From NCBI GenBank assembly GCA_035717845.1, contig DASTIC010000237.1, positions 1 through 10,167 of the forward strand: 10,167 nt of DNA, in the 5' to 3' direction. This DNA comes from DASSUW01 sp035717845 (GTDB taxonomy: Bacteria > Actinomycetota > Thermoleophilia > Solirubrobacterales > Solirubrobacteraceae). Numbering within the stretch: position 1 is the stretch's first letter; each line of letters starts with the position of its first letter. The translations under genes and the position numbers were made by a program. The notes beneath the pieces were generated by a model that saw only the letters and a program-made list of their open reading frames with translations, was not told where the DNA came from and did no database searches. Positions 1 to 6,513 of the stretch are shown one piece after another.

Positions 1-245
1 TGGATCGCCGTGGGTCCCGGGAAGTCGCGCTCGTCCGGGTGGATCCGCAGCAGCTCCTCGAGGGTCCGGCGGTTCCGGTAGTGGATCGCGTGGCTCGACA
101 CCATCTCCGACACCGCGAGGCCCGCGCCGTGGCGCTTGGCCTGCAGGCGCACGAACCAGTTGCCGATGCCGGCCAGCGGCGCGAGCACGACCCGGTTCGG
201 GATCGTCACTCCGCCCAGCTCCCATGAGTCGTGCAGTGACCGCAC
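1..245 (-). CDS. dusB: tRNA-dihydrouridine synthase, 3' end cut by window edge
   Basis: Flavoenzyme that reduces specific uridines in tRNA to dihydrouridine using NADPH. About 81 N-terminal residues are visible. They match the start of the DusB/NifR3 family: a short strand followed by TIPNRVVLAPLAG (FMN-binding start of the TIM barrel), then RLQAKRHGAGLAVSEMVSS and, further on, NRRTLEELL with DERDFPGPTAI leading into the next strand. I chose the GTG at 245 because it is in frame, lies 10 bases after the coaX stop and gives a normal short leader before the barrel; a GTG at the codon for Val13 is an alternative. No strong ribosome binding site is visible, so translation is probably coupled to coaX. 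The paralogue (DusB rather than another Dus) is inferred from sequence style and from the folate/coaX neighbourhood, where dusB is common. Confidence 0.88.
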   Translation of the reverse strand, partial: MRSLHDSWELGGVTIPNRVVLAPLAGIGNWFVRLQAKRHGAGLAVSEMVSSHAIHYRNRRTLEELLRIHPDERDFPGPTAI

Positions 246-255
246 GGCCCAAAGG

Positions 256-1023
256 TTAGGAGCGGTTGCGCTCCCAGATGAGCCGAAGTCCTTGCAGCGT
301 CAGCAGATCGTCGGTCTCGTCGACCAGCTCGCAGTGCGGGACCACGTAGCCGGCCAGCCCGCCGGTGGCGATCGTGGCCGTGTCCTCGCCCAGCTCGGCG
401 CGCAGGCGGCGGAGGATGCCGTCGACCATCCCCGCATAGCCGTACACCACGCCTGAGCGGATCGCCTCGACCGTCGACTTTCCGATCAGCGCGCGCGGCG
501 TCTCCAGCTCGACTCGCAGGAGCTTGGCGCCCCGCGCGGTCAGCGCGTCCATCGAGATCTCGATCCCCGGGGCGATCATCCCGCCGATGTACTCGCCCGC
601 GCGGGACACGATGTCGATGTTGATGCCGGTCCCGAAGTCGACGACGACGCAGGGGCCGCCGAACCGGTCGTGCGCGGCGACGGCGTTGACGAGCCGGTCG
701 GCGCCCACCTCGCGCGGGTTGTCGATCCGGATCGGCATGCCGGTCCGCAGGCCGGGGCCGACGACCGGCATCTTGTGACCGAGGTAGCGCTCGGCCATCG
801 TCGCCCATTCCGGCCCCAGCTCGGGGACCGTGGACGACACGATCGACGCGTCGAGCAGGTCGAACGTGACCCCGCGCAGCCCGAGCAGCGCCCGCAGCGC
901 GGCGCCCAGCTCATCGGCCGTCGACTCGCGCACGGTCGCGAAGCGCCAGTGCTGGTGGAGCACGCCGTCGCGGAACGTCCCGACATGGGTCTGCGTGTTC
1001 CCGACGTCGACGACCAGCAGCAT
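256..1023 (-). CDS. coaX: Type III pantothenate kinase
   Basis: Cytosolic enzyme that phosphorylates pantothenate with ATP, the first step of coenzyme A synthesis. The 255-residue length is normal for the family. Visible motifs of the ASKHA fold are DVGNT near residues 6-10 (phosphate-binding loop), GADRLVN at 107-113, VVDFGTGINIDIV at 127-139 with the second Asp/Gly-Thr phosphate loop, GGMIAPG at 147-153, and the C-terminal GKSTVEAIRSG / YGYAGMVDGI / TIATGGLA blocks. The loop reads GTGINID where many CoaX proteins read GTATTFD. Actinobacterial members are known to vary here, so I do not read it as inactivation. ATG at 1023 is the only sensible start and has no clear Shine-Dalgarno. It follows folK after a 66-base gap with repeated hairpins and is followed by dusB after 10 bases. 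Confidence 0.96.
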   Translation of the reverse strand: MLLVVDVGNTQTHVGTFRDGVLHQHWRFATVRESTADELGAALRALLGLRGVTFDLLDASIVSSTVPELGPEWATMAERYLGHKMPVVGPGLRTGMPIRIDNPREVGADRLVNAVAAHDRFGGPCVVVDFGTGINIDIVSRAGEYIGGMIAPGIEISMDALTARGAKLLRVELETPRALIGKSTVEAIRSGVVYGYAGMVDGILRRLRAELGEDTATIATGGLAGYVVPHCELVDETDDLLTLQGLRLIWERNRS

Positions 1024-1039
1024 GGAGTAAGAATGCCTG

Positions 1040-1088
1040 CGTCGCCGTCCAGGCGACGCCTGGACCCGAACGTCGCCATCCGGGCGAC
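1040..1088. repeat. Two near-identical inverted-repeat units in the folK-coaX gap
   Basis: The 66-base gap between folK and coaX holds an 18-base motif twice, at 1040-1057 and 1071-1088, matching at 16 of 18 positions with starts 31 bases apart. Each copy contains GTCGCC-N5-GGCGAC, a 6-bp stem. A further palindrome, GTCCAGGC-GAC-GCCTGGAC (1047-1065), overlaps the first copy, so alternative foldings are possible. There is no T-run on either strand, so a classic intrinsic terminator is unlikely. It could be an mRNA leader structure for coaX, a repressor site or a small local duplication; function unknown. Confidence 0.6.
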
Positions 1089-1089
1089 C

Positions 1090-1593
1090 TTAGGCGCGCA
1101 CGTCCAGCGGACCCTCGACGCGCCGGACCTCCTGGCCCTCGATCGCGTCGAGCGCGGCGGCCGCGGGCCCGTAGCGCGGAACGGCGAGGTCGGGATCGAG
1201 CTCCAGCAGCGGGACGAGCACGAACCGCCGCGACGTCACCTCGGCGTGCGGCAGGCGCAGCCGCTCCGACTCGTGCTCGACGCCCTCCAGCAACAGCACG
1301 TCGACGTCGATCGGCCGCGGCCCGTGGCGGACGCCGCCCGGCTCGCGGCCCAGCGCGCGCTCGACCGCCTTGCAGACGTCGAGCAGCGGCTCGGGCTCCA
1401 GCTCCGTCTCGATCCGCACGCACGCGTTGAGGAACTCCCGCTGGTCGGGCACCTCGCCCACCGGCGCGGTCTCGTAGACCGACGACGACGCGAGGACCAC
1501 GACGCCGTGCGTCCACAGCTCCTCGACTGCGGCCTGGAGGTTGGCGCGCCGGTCGCCCTCGTTGGAGCCGAGCCCGAGGTAGCCGAGCCGCAC
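1090..1593 (-). CDS. folK: 2-amino-4-hydroxy-6-hydroxymethyldihydropteridine diphosphokinase (HPPK)
   Basis: Transfers pyrophosphate from ATP to 6-hydroxymethyl-7,8-dihydropterin, giving the substrate of FolP. The protein has 167 residues, normal for monofunctional HPPK. Family signatures are GLGSNEGD at residues 7-14, SSVYETAPVG and the QREFLNA stretch around 37-57, the ATP/Mg-binding RHGPRPIDVDVLL at 89-101 (the two Asp residues bind the metals) and LPHAEVTSRRFVLVPLLELDP at about 114-134. The GTG at 1593 puts the conserved first strand right at the N-terminus. The mmpL stop is only one base upstream (TAG-C-GTG), with GAGG about nine bases before the start, so re-initiation after mmpL is likely. 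folK is therefore separated from folP/folB by the tetR-mmpL pair. Confidence 0.96.
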   Translation of the reverse strand: MRLGYLGLGSNEGDRRANLQAAVEELWTHGVVVLASSSVYETAPVGEVPDQREFLNACVRIETELEPEPLLDVCKAVERALGREPGGVRHGPRPIDVDVLLLEGVEHESERLRLPHAEVTSRRFVLVPLLELDPDLAVPRYGPAAAALDAIEGQEVRRVEGPLDVRA

Positions 1594-1594
1594 G

Positions 1595-3709
1595 CTACGT
1601 CGCCTCGCGCACTCCGAAGCGGGCGTGCAGCCGGGCCAGCGGCCGCGGCGCCCACCAGTTCCAGCGACCGAGCAGCGCCATCAGGGAGGGGACGAGCAGC
1701 GCGCGGACGAGGAAGGCGTCGATCAGCACGGCGAGCGCGGTGCCCACCCCGAGCTCCTTGATGAACACGACCTCGGACGTCGCGAACGCGCCGATGGCGA
1801 TGCAGAACAGGAGCGCGGCGAAGGTGACGATCCGGCCGGTCCGCTCGAGGCCGATCGCGACCGCTTCGCGGTCGCCCGCGCCGCCGTCGCGCGCCTCCTT
1901 GATGCGGGTGAGCAGGAACACGCCGTAGTCGGTCGAGAGGCCGAAGACGACCGCGAACAGCAGGATCGGCTGGGTCGACTCCAGCGCGCCCTGCGCCTCG
2001 AAGGCGAGCAGCCCCTCCAGCCGGCCGTCCTGGAAGATGAGCACGAGGAGCCCGAACGCGGCGCTGAGCGTGAGCAGGTTCATCACCAGCGCCTTCACCG
2101 GCAGCACGACCGAGCCGGTCATCAGGAACAGGATCACGAGCGTGCTGCCGGTCAGCAGGATGAGCGCCAGCGGGAGCGAGTCACCAAGCGAGGCCTGCTG
2201 GTCGAGGAACCCCGCCGTGGCTCCCGTCACCTGGACGGGGAACGGCGCCCGCGCGTCGCGCACGTCCTCCACCACCCGCTTCGCGGAGTCCGAGAGCTCG
2301 CTGTCCTCGGGCACGACGTCGATGCGCCAGAACCCGCCCGCCTGCTCGGGCCGGCTGACCGACGCCACCCCGTCGAGCCGCGACAGGTCGCCGGCGAAGA
2401 CCGTCGCCGCCGATCGCCCGCGCTCGCCGGCGCCCGCCAGGACGATGACCGGGGACGTCGGCCCGGGCGGGAACTCGGTCTCGAGCGCGTCCTCGACCAC
2501 GCGGGCGGAGCGCTCGGTCGGCAGCACGCTCGCGTCGACGCCGGTGAACTCGATCCGCAGGAACGGCAGTCCCATGGCGATCAGCAGCACCGCCGTGGCG
2601 GCGGCGATCGGGCCCGGCCGGCGCATCACGGCCTGCGTGAAGCGGTACCACGGGCCGGAGCGCACGTTCGCGGCGTCACGGTGCATGGCCACCTGCCAGC
2701 GCTTGAGGCTGAGGGCGTTCACCCGCGGGCCGAGCGCGGCGAGGATGGCGGGGAGCACGGTCAGCGAGACCACCGCCGCGGCCAGCGCGACGAGCACGCC
2801 GCCGACCCCCATCGAGAACAGGAAGCGCAGGTCGAACACGATCAGCGCGGCCATCGCCGCCGCGACGGTCACCGCACTGAAGGCCACGGTCCGGCCGGCG
2901 GTGCGCATCGTCGCCGCCAGCGCCGCGGCGGTGCCGACCCCGCGCTCGAGCTCCTCGCGGAAGCGCGAGACCACGAACAGCGAGTAGTCGATCGCCAGGC
3001 CGAGCCCGGCGCCGGTGATCAGGTTGATGGCGAACACCGACATCGGCTCGATCGTGTTCACCACGCGCAGGAGGGCGAAGGTGACGAGGATCGTGGTCGC
3101 ACCCACGGCGACGGGCAGGAGCGCCGCGACCGTGCCGCGGAAGACGACCAGCGAGAGCAGGAAGAGCAACGGGAAGGCCAGCGCCTCCGCCCGCGCGAGG
3201 TCCTCCTGGACCTGCTCGCCGACCTGCGTGAACGCGAGCTGCCCGCCGCCGGCGGTGACGCCCGGCTCCCGCTCCACCTGCGCCTGGAGGCGCTCGGCGG
3301 TCTCGTCCTCGTCGGTGCCCGCTGCGAAGGTCGCGAGCAGATAGGTCGAGCGGCGGTCTTCGGAGACGAGGGCGGCCGGCTCGCCGTCCCGTACCGCCAT
3401 CACCTGGGCGACGTCCGGGTCGCGCAGCGCGTCCGCCACGCGCGCGATCTTGGCCTGCGCCGGCCGCGACTCGACCGGCGCGCCGAGGCGCACGAGCACC
3501 ACCATGTCCGGCGACGCCGACCGGCCCGTGACGCGCTCGACCGTGGCCCGCGCGACGACCGCCTCCGAGCTGGGGTCCTCGAAGTCGTCGTCGGTGTCGA
3601 GCAGGCCCACGACCGGGCCGCCGTACGCGCCGGCCGCGAGCACGGTCGCCAGCGTCATGGCCAGCACGAGCCGGCGACGGCGATGGATGGTGCGCGCGAG
3701 CGCCTGCAC
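1595..3709 (-). CDS. MMPL/RND-superfamily membrane transporter
   Basis: Proton-driven exporter of the MMPL family in the cytoplasmic membrane; members move lipids, siderophores, drugs or other hydrophobic compounds, and the substrate here cannot be told. In 704 residues it shows the duplicated RND layout: TM1 near 13-35, an external porter domain to about 170, a TM bundle at about 175-325, TM near 367-385, a second porter domain to about 510, then a final TM bundle to about 680. Each half carries the Asp-Tyr pair of the proton relay: GLAIDYSLFVVSRFREE (D241-Y242) and GLSTDYGVFLLTR (D594-Y595). The GTG start at 3709 is three bases after the tetR stop, which indicates a regulator-transporter pair. 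The transporter interrupts the folate genes and its stop nearly touches the folK start. A drug or lipid efflux role is inference from the TetR partner. Confidence 0.93.
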   Translation of the reverse strand: MQALARTIHRRRRLVLAMTLATVLAAGAYGGPVVGLLDTDDDFEDPSSEAVVARATVERVTGRSASPDMVVLVRLGAPVESRPAQAKIARVADALRDPDVAQVMAVRDGEPAALVSEDRRSTYLLATFAAGTDEDETAERLQAQVEREPGVTAGGGQLAFTQVGEQVQEDLARAEALAFPLLFLLSLVVFRGTVAALLPVAVGATTILVTFALLRVVNTIEPMSVFAINLITGAGLGLAIDYSLFVVSRFREELERGVGTAAALAATMRTAGRTVAFSAVTVAAAMAALIVFDLRFLFSMGVGGVLVALAAAVVSLTVLPAILAALGPRVNALSLKRWQVAMHRDAANVRSGPWYRFTQAVMRRPGPIAAATAVLLIAMGLPFLRIEFTGVDASVLPTERSARVVEDALETEFPPGPTSPVIVLAGAGERGRSAATVFAGDLSRLDGVASVSRPEQAGGFWRIDVVPEDSELSDSAKRVVEDVRDARAPFPVQVTGATAGFLDQQASLGDSLPLALILLTGSTLVILFLMTGSVVLPVKALVMNLLTLSAAFGLLVLIFQDGRLEGLLAFEAQGALESTQPILLFAVVFGLSTDYGVFLLTRIKEARDGGAGDREAVAIGLERTGRIVTFAALLFCIAIGAFATSEVVFIKELGVGTALAVLIDAFLVRALLVPSLMALLGRWNWWAPRPLARLHARFGVREAT

Positions 3710-3712
3710 GGC

Positions 3713-4264
3713 TCAGTCCGTGTGCTCGGTCCAGGCCTTCGCCCAGCGGTTCCGGTCGGCGATCTTGCCGAGGTCGAGCGCCGTAACGATGTTGAGCAGC
3801 ATCCCGGTTGCGAAGAACGACCACACCTCGTCCGGCGACGCGCCGGACAGGCGGCCGACCTCCTCGACCACCTCGCCGTAGCCGTCGCGCACGTGCTCCT
3901 GGATCTCCGGGTCGGCGACCGCTGCGTACCCCTGCATGAGCATGAGCAGCGCGTGCCGGTCGGGCAGCAGCTCGTTCACGTAGGCGTGACCCATGTCCTC
4001 CAGCTCGTGCCCGGGCGCGGCGCGCTCGGCAGCGCCCCGGAAGGCGGCGATGACCTTCTCGCACGCGCGGTCGGTGCACGCCAGGAACAGCGCCTTCTTG
4101 GTGCGGAAGAGCCGGAACAGGTACGGCTGCGAGATGCCGGCGTCGCGGGCGATGGCCTCGGTCGACGTCCCGTGGTAGCCGCCCTCGGCGAAGCGCTCGA
4201 GCGCGACGGCGAGGATCTCCTCGCGGCGCTCGTCGGCGGACTTGCGGCGGGTCGGCGCGGCCAC
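3713..4264 (-). CDS. TetR/AcrR-family transcriptional repressor
   Basis: One-component DNA-binding regulator of 183 residues. The N-terminal TetR helix-turn-helix spans about residues 14-60 (REEILAVALERFAEGGY, then TSTEAIARDAGISQPYLF and FRTKKALF); the recognition helix is around ISQPYLFRLF. The remaining residues form an all-helical ligand-binding and dimer domain too divergent to name an inducer. The GTG start at 4264 gives a normal ten-or-so residue basic arm before helix 1. It is followed after three bases by the MMPL transporter, which it very likely controls. Upstream, a good promoter with an imperfect palindrome in its spacer fits autorepression, and the predicted transcript start lies at or within a few bases of the GTG, so the mRNA is probably leaderless. 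Confidence 0.93.
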   Translation of the reverse strand: MAAPTRRKSADERREEILAVALERFAEGGYHGTSTEAIARDAGISQPYLFRLFRTKKALFLACTDRACEKVIAAFRGAAERAAPGHELEDMGHAYVNELLPDRHALLMLMQGYAAVADPEIQEHVRDGYGEVVEEVGRLSGASPDEVWSFFATGMLLNIVTALDLGKIADRNRWAKAWTEHTD

Positions 4265-4272
4265 TTCGGTCT

Positions 4273-4301
4273 AGGTTAGTGACTGCTTACTCTGCGGTCA
4301 A
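4273..4301 (-). promoter_or_regulatory. Promoter and operator of tetR-mmpL at the 3' end of folB
   Basis: On the minus strand, TTGACC (4301-4296) and TAACCT (4278-4273) are separated by exactly 17 bases. The -35 box overlaps the folB stop codon. The spacer carries the imperfect palindrome AGTAAGCAGTCACT (4291-4278; AGTAA/TCACT half-sites, one mismatch), a size and position typical of TetR operators. The -10 box ends eight bases before the tetR GTG, so the transcript should begin at or just before the start codon. Box assignment and operator are read by eye. Confidence 0.65.
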
Positions 4302-4741
4302 TCCCGGTCTTCCCGCCAGACCTCGACCGAGACCTCCTCGACCGGGAGCGGGATCGGCGGCTCCGGCTTGGAGGCCTTGACCGTGACCATCTCGGCGCCG
4401 AACTGGGACGCGAGCCGCTCGGCGATGACCGCGCACAGGCGCTCGAGCGTCTTGTACGACCGCTGCTGGGCGAGCAGGGCGATGACCTGGCAGACCTCGC
4501 CGTAGTCGACCGTGTCCTCGACGCGGTCGGTGATCAGCGCGTCGGGCTCGCCGACGTCGAAGCGCACGTCGAGCACCAGCCGCTGGCCGACCTCCCGCTC
4601 GGCGGCGGTGACGCCGTGGTGCGTGTAGAGCGACAGCCCGACGATCTCGACGGTGACCCCGATCTCGGGGCCGTCCTCGCCGTCCTCGTCGTCGGTCAGG
4701 TCGTCCTCGTCGTCGAACTCCTCGTGGGGGTCGGAGGCCAT
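4298..4741 (-). CDS. folB: Dihydroneopterin aldolase with acidic N-terminal extension
   Basis: Cleaves 7,8-dihydroneopterin to 6-hydroxymethyl-7,8-dihydropterin and glycolaldehyde, supplying FolK; the family forms cytosolic tetramers or octamers. The core starts at about residue 28 (GVTVEIVGLSLYTHHGV). Known features are HHGVTAAEREVGQRLVLDV (41-59), the DTVDYGEV block with the conserved Tyr at 80, TLERLCAVIAERL (conserved Glu100) and VKASKPEPPIPLPVEEVSV, which holds the catalytic Lys region. Total length is 147, against about 120 for the family: the extra 27 residues are nearly all Asp and Glu. The ATG at 4741 is the only start I can find for this frame, since no in-frame ATG or GTG lies near the core. 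It overlaps the folP end by 46 bases. The tetR promoter sits at its stop codon. Confidence 0.94.
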   Translation of the reverse strand: MASDPHEEFDDEDDLTDDEDGEDGPEIGVTVEIVGLSLYTHHGVTAAEREVGQRLVLDVRFDVGEPDALITDRVEDTVDYGEVCQVIALLAQQRSYKTLERLCAVIAERLASQFGAEMVTVKASKPEPPIPLPVEEVSVEVWREDRD

Positions 4742-5553
4742 GGCGCGAACGTAGCAGCCGCCACCGCCAGCGCGTCCGCCGTGGCGGCGACGTCGTGGAC
4801 GCGGAAGACGCGGGCGCCGCGCTCGTACGCGATCACGGTGGTGGCCACCGTCGCGTGGACGCGCTCGGTGACGTCGCGGCCGGTGAGGCGGCCGAGGAAG
4901 CTCTTGCGACTCGTCCCGATCACGAGCGGGCGCTCGAGCGCGGCCAGCTCGTCGAGCCGGCGCAGGAGCTCGAGGTTGTGCTCGAGCGTCTTGCCGAAAC
5001 CGATCCCGGGATCGAGCTGGATCCGCTCCTCGGCCACGCCCGCCCCCACGGCGCTGGCCATGCGCTCCTCGAGGAAGGCGCGGACGTCGTCGACCACGTC
5101 GCCGTACCGCGGGTCCTGCTGCATGGTGCGCGGCTCGCCGAGCATGTGCATGAGGCAGCAGTCGGCCTTGCGGTCGGCGACGAGCGCCGCCATCTCGGGG
5201 TCGTATCGGAAGGCGGTGACGTCGTTGACGTAGGTGGCCCCCGCGTCGAGCGCCGCCTCGGCTACCGACGCCTTCATCGTGTCGATCGAGACCTGCACGC
5301 CCTCGAGGCCGGCGACGCCCTCGATCACGGGGAGCACACGCGCGAGCTCCTCGTTCACCGGGACCGGGTCGGCGCCGGGGCGGGTCGACTCCCCGCCGAC
5401 GTCGATGATCCCGGCGCCCTCAGCAGCCAGCCGGCGTGCGTGGGCGATGGCCGCCCGGGCGTCGTCGAACACCCCGCCGTCCGAGAACGAGTCGGGGGTC
5501 ACGTTCACCACGCCCATGATCGTGTACGCGGTCACGGGGCGACGGTAGCCCAT
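4696..5553 (-). CDS. folP: Dihydropteroate synthase
   Basis: Joins 6-hydroxymethyl-dihydropterin pyrophosphate with p-aminobenzoate to make dihydropteroate; it is the sulfonamide target. The TIM-barrel motifs are all present in 285 residues: NVTPDSFSDGG (17-27), GGESTRPGA (53-61), SIDT (89-92), ND at 110-111, DPGIGFGKT (181-189), IGTSRKSFLG (212-221) and RVHDVAAT near 251. The open frame runs further upstream, but that part is the out-of-frame eamA coding sequence. I chose ATG at 5553, 12 codons before the conserved MGVVNVTPDSF, with GGAAG about nine bases upstream; GTG at Val7 is an alternative. Its first 134 bases overlap the eamA frame and its last 46 overlap folB. The final ~15 residues (after AVAAATFA) look like non-conserved run-on sequence. 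Confidence 0.96.
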   Translation of the reverse strand: MGYRRPVTAYTIMGVVNVTPDSFSDGGVFDDARAAIAHARRLAAEGAGIIDVGGESTRPGADPVPVNEELARVLPVIEGVAGLEGVQVSIDTMKASVAEAALDAGATYVNDVTAFRYDPEMAALVADRKADCCLMHMLGEPRTMQQDPRYGDVVDDVRAFLEERMASAVGAGVAEERIQLDPGIGFGKTLEHNLELLRRLDELAALERPLVIGTSRKSFLGRLTGRDVTERVHATVATTVIAYERGARVFRVHDVAATADALAVAAATFAPWPPTPTRSSTTRTT

Positions 5554-6448
5554 CCGGTGGCTTCCGCGGCCGGCGCAGCGAGCCGAGCGCGAGGCCGGCG
5601 AGGATCGTCGCCGCCCCGGCGAGCTGGACGGCGCCGAACGGCTCGTGGAACGCGACCGCCGCGGCCAGCGCACCGACGAGCGGCTCGAGGTTGACGAACG
5701 CGCCCGCGACGTCGGCCGGCACACGCGCCTGCCCGTACGCGAAGAGCGAGAACGCGAGCAGCGTGCCGGCGATGGCCAGCCCGACGGCGGCAAGCACCGG
5801 CGCCTCGGCCGCGGGAGCGGGCGGCACGCCCTCGGCGACGACGGCGTAGGGGAGCGCCGCCAGCGCGCCCGCGGCGAGCTGGACGGCGGTCACCGCCACG
5901 GGGTCGCGGCCGCGCAGCAGGCCCGGCTGGGCGACGATGAAGGCAGCCGAGAGGGTCACGGAGCCGAGCACGATCGCGTCGCCGGCCAGCGACGAGCCGG
6001 CGCCCCCCGCGCCCGCCACGAGGCCGACGCCGGCCAGCGCCAGCACATAGCCCGCCCAGCCGAGCGGGCCGGCGGTGCCGCGCCGCAGCGCGACGGCGAG
6101 CAGCGCGACGAGCACCGGCACGGCGCCGACGATCAGCGACGCATGGCTCACGTTGGTCCGCGCGATCCCCGCGTTCTGGAGCACGATCACCAGGCCGAAC
6201 CCGATCGCACCGGCCGCGGCGACGCGCGGCGTCAGCGCCGCCCGCAGGTGCGCCGGGCGGCTCGCGAGCAGGAGCAGCGGCGCGGCGAGGCCGAAGCGCA
6301 GCACGGTCAGCCAGCCCGCGTCGACCCACTCGAGCGCGAGCTTGGAGAGCGGCACGGTGAGGCCCCAGAGGATCCCCGCCGCGACGAGCGCGGCGAACGC
6401 CCCGCGGCGATCACGCACGTTGATGTCGGGCCGGAGGTTCATACCCAT
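5420..6448 (-). CDS. EamA/DMT-superfamily permease
   Basis: Ten-helix inner-membrane permease of the drug/metabolite transporter superfamily; many such proteins paired with Lrp-type regulators export amino acids or related metabolites, but the substrate here is unknown. Two EamA repeats are visible at about residues 17-145 (opening AALVAAGILWGLTVPLSKLAL) and 155-290, the latter with the typical FVNLEPLVGALAAAVAFHEP stretch and AATILAGLALGSL last helix. The membrane part ends near residue 290, yet the frame stays open for another ~50 residues of Arg/Pro/Gly-rich sequence, 134 bases of which lie over folP in another frame. The ATG at 6448 (or 6442) precedes a short charged arm and helix 1; no clear ribosome site. 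An open extension upstream of 6448 is AT-rich regulatory DNA and not coding. Divergent from the lrp-type gene. Confidence 0.9.
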   Translation of the reverse strand: MGMNLRPDINVRDRRGAFAALVAAGILWGLTVPLSKLALEWVDAGWLTVLRFGLAAPLLLLASRPAHLRAALTPRVAAAGAIGFGLVIVLQNAGIARTNVSHASLIVGAVPVLVALLAVALRRGTAGPLGWAGYVLALAGVGLVAGAGGAGSSLAGDAIVLGSVTLSAAFIVAQPGLLRGRDPVAVTAVQLAAGALAALPYAVVAEGVPPAPAAEAPVLAAVGLAIAGTLLAFSLFAYGQARVPADVAGAFVNLEPLVGALAAAVAFHEPFGAVQLAGAATILAGLALGSLRRPRKPPDGLPSPRDRVHDHGRGERDPRLVLGRRGVRRRPGGHRPRTPAGC

Positions 6449-6459
6449 GAGTGTCGGCG

Positions 6460-6471
6460 ATTCCGCGGAAT
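6460..6471. promoter_or_regulatory. Palindrome upstream of eamA, candidate regulator site
   Basis: ATTCCGCGGAAT is a perfect 12-bp palindrome, 12 bases upstream of the eamA ATG. It differs from the two palindromes near the lrp-type promoter (ATTTCGCGAAAT) by one symmetric base change. It may be an additional, weaker Lrp-family site acting on eamA transcription; this is inference from similarity and position. Confidence 0.45.
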
Positions 6472-6484
6472 TCTCAACTTGAAT

Positions 6485-6513
6485 TTGACGGCGCTGGCAT
6501 TTCACGAAATAAT
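6485..6513 (+). promoter_or_regulatory. Promoter of the Lrp/AsnC-type regulator gene
   Basis: TTGACG (6485-6490) and AATAAT (6508-6513) are spaced by 17 bases. The predicted transcription start is near 6520, only about four bases before the ATG at 6524, leaving no room for a Shine-Dalgarno; the message would be nearly leaderless. The boxes match the general sigma70-like consensus at 5 of 6 positions each. The surrounding stretch is markedly richer in A/T than its neighbourhood. Confidence 0.65.

Noticed and set aside
124..139. CoaX phosphate loop GTGINID as a sign of a dead enzyme
   Set aside because: Actinobacterial CoaX proteins are known to vary at these positions, and the other motifs (DVGNT, GADR, GGMIAPG) are intact. 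Coordinates here are residues of the protein.
1625..4279. 884-codon open frame on the plus strand
   Set aside because: It is antisense to mmpL and tetR, reads as Arg/Glu/Asp/His-rich sequence without any domain, and the minus strand carries clear MMPL and TetR motifs. GC-rich DNA leaves such shadow frames open.
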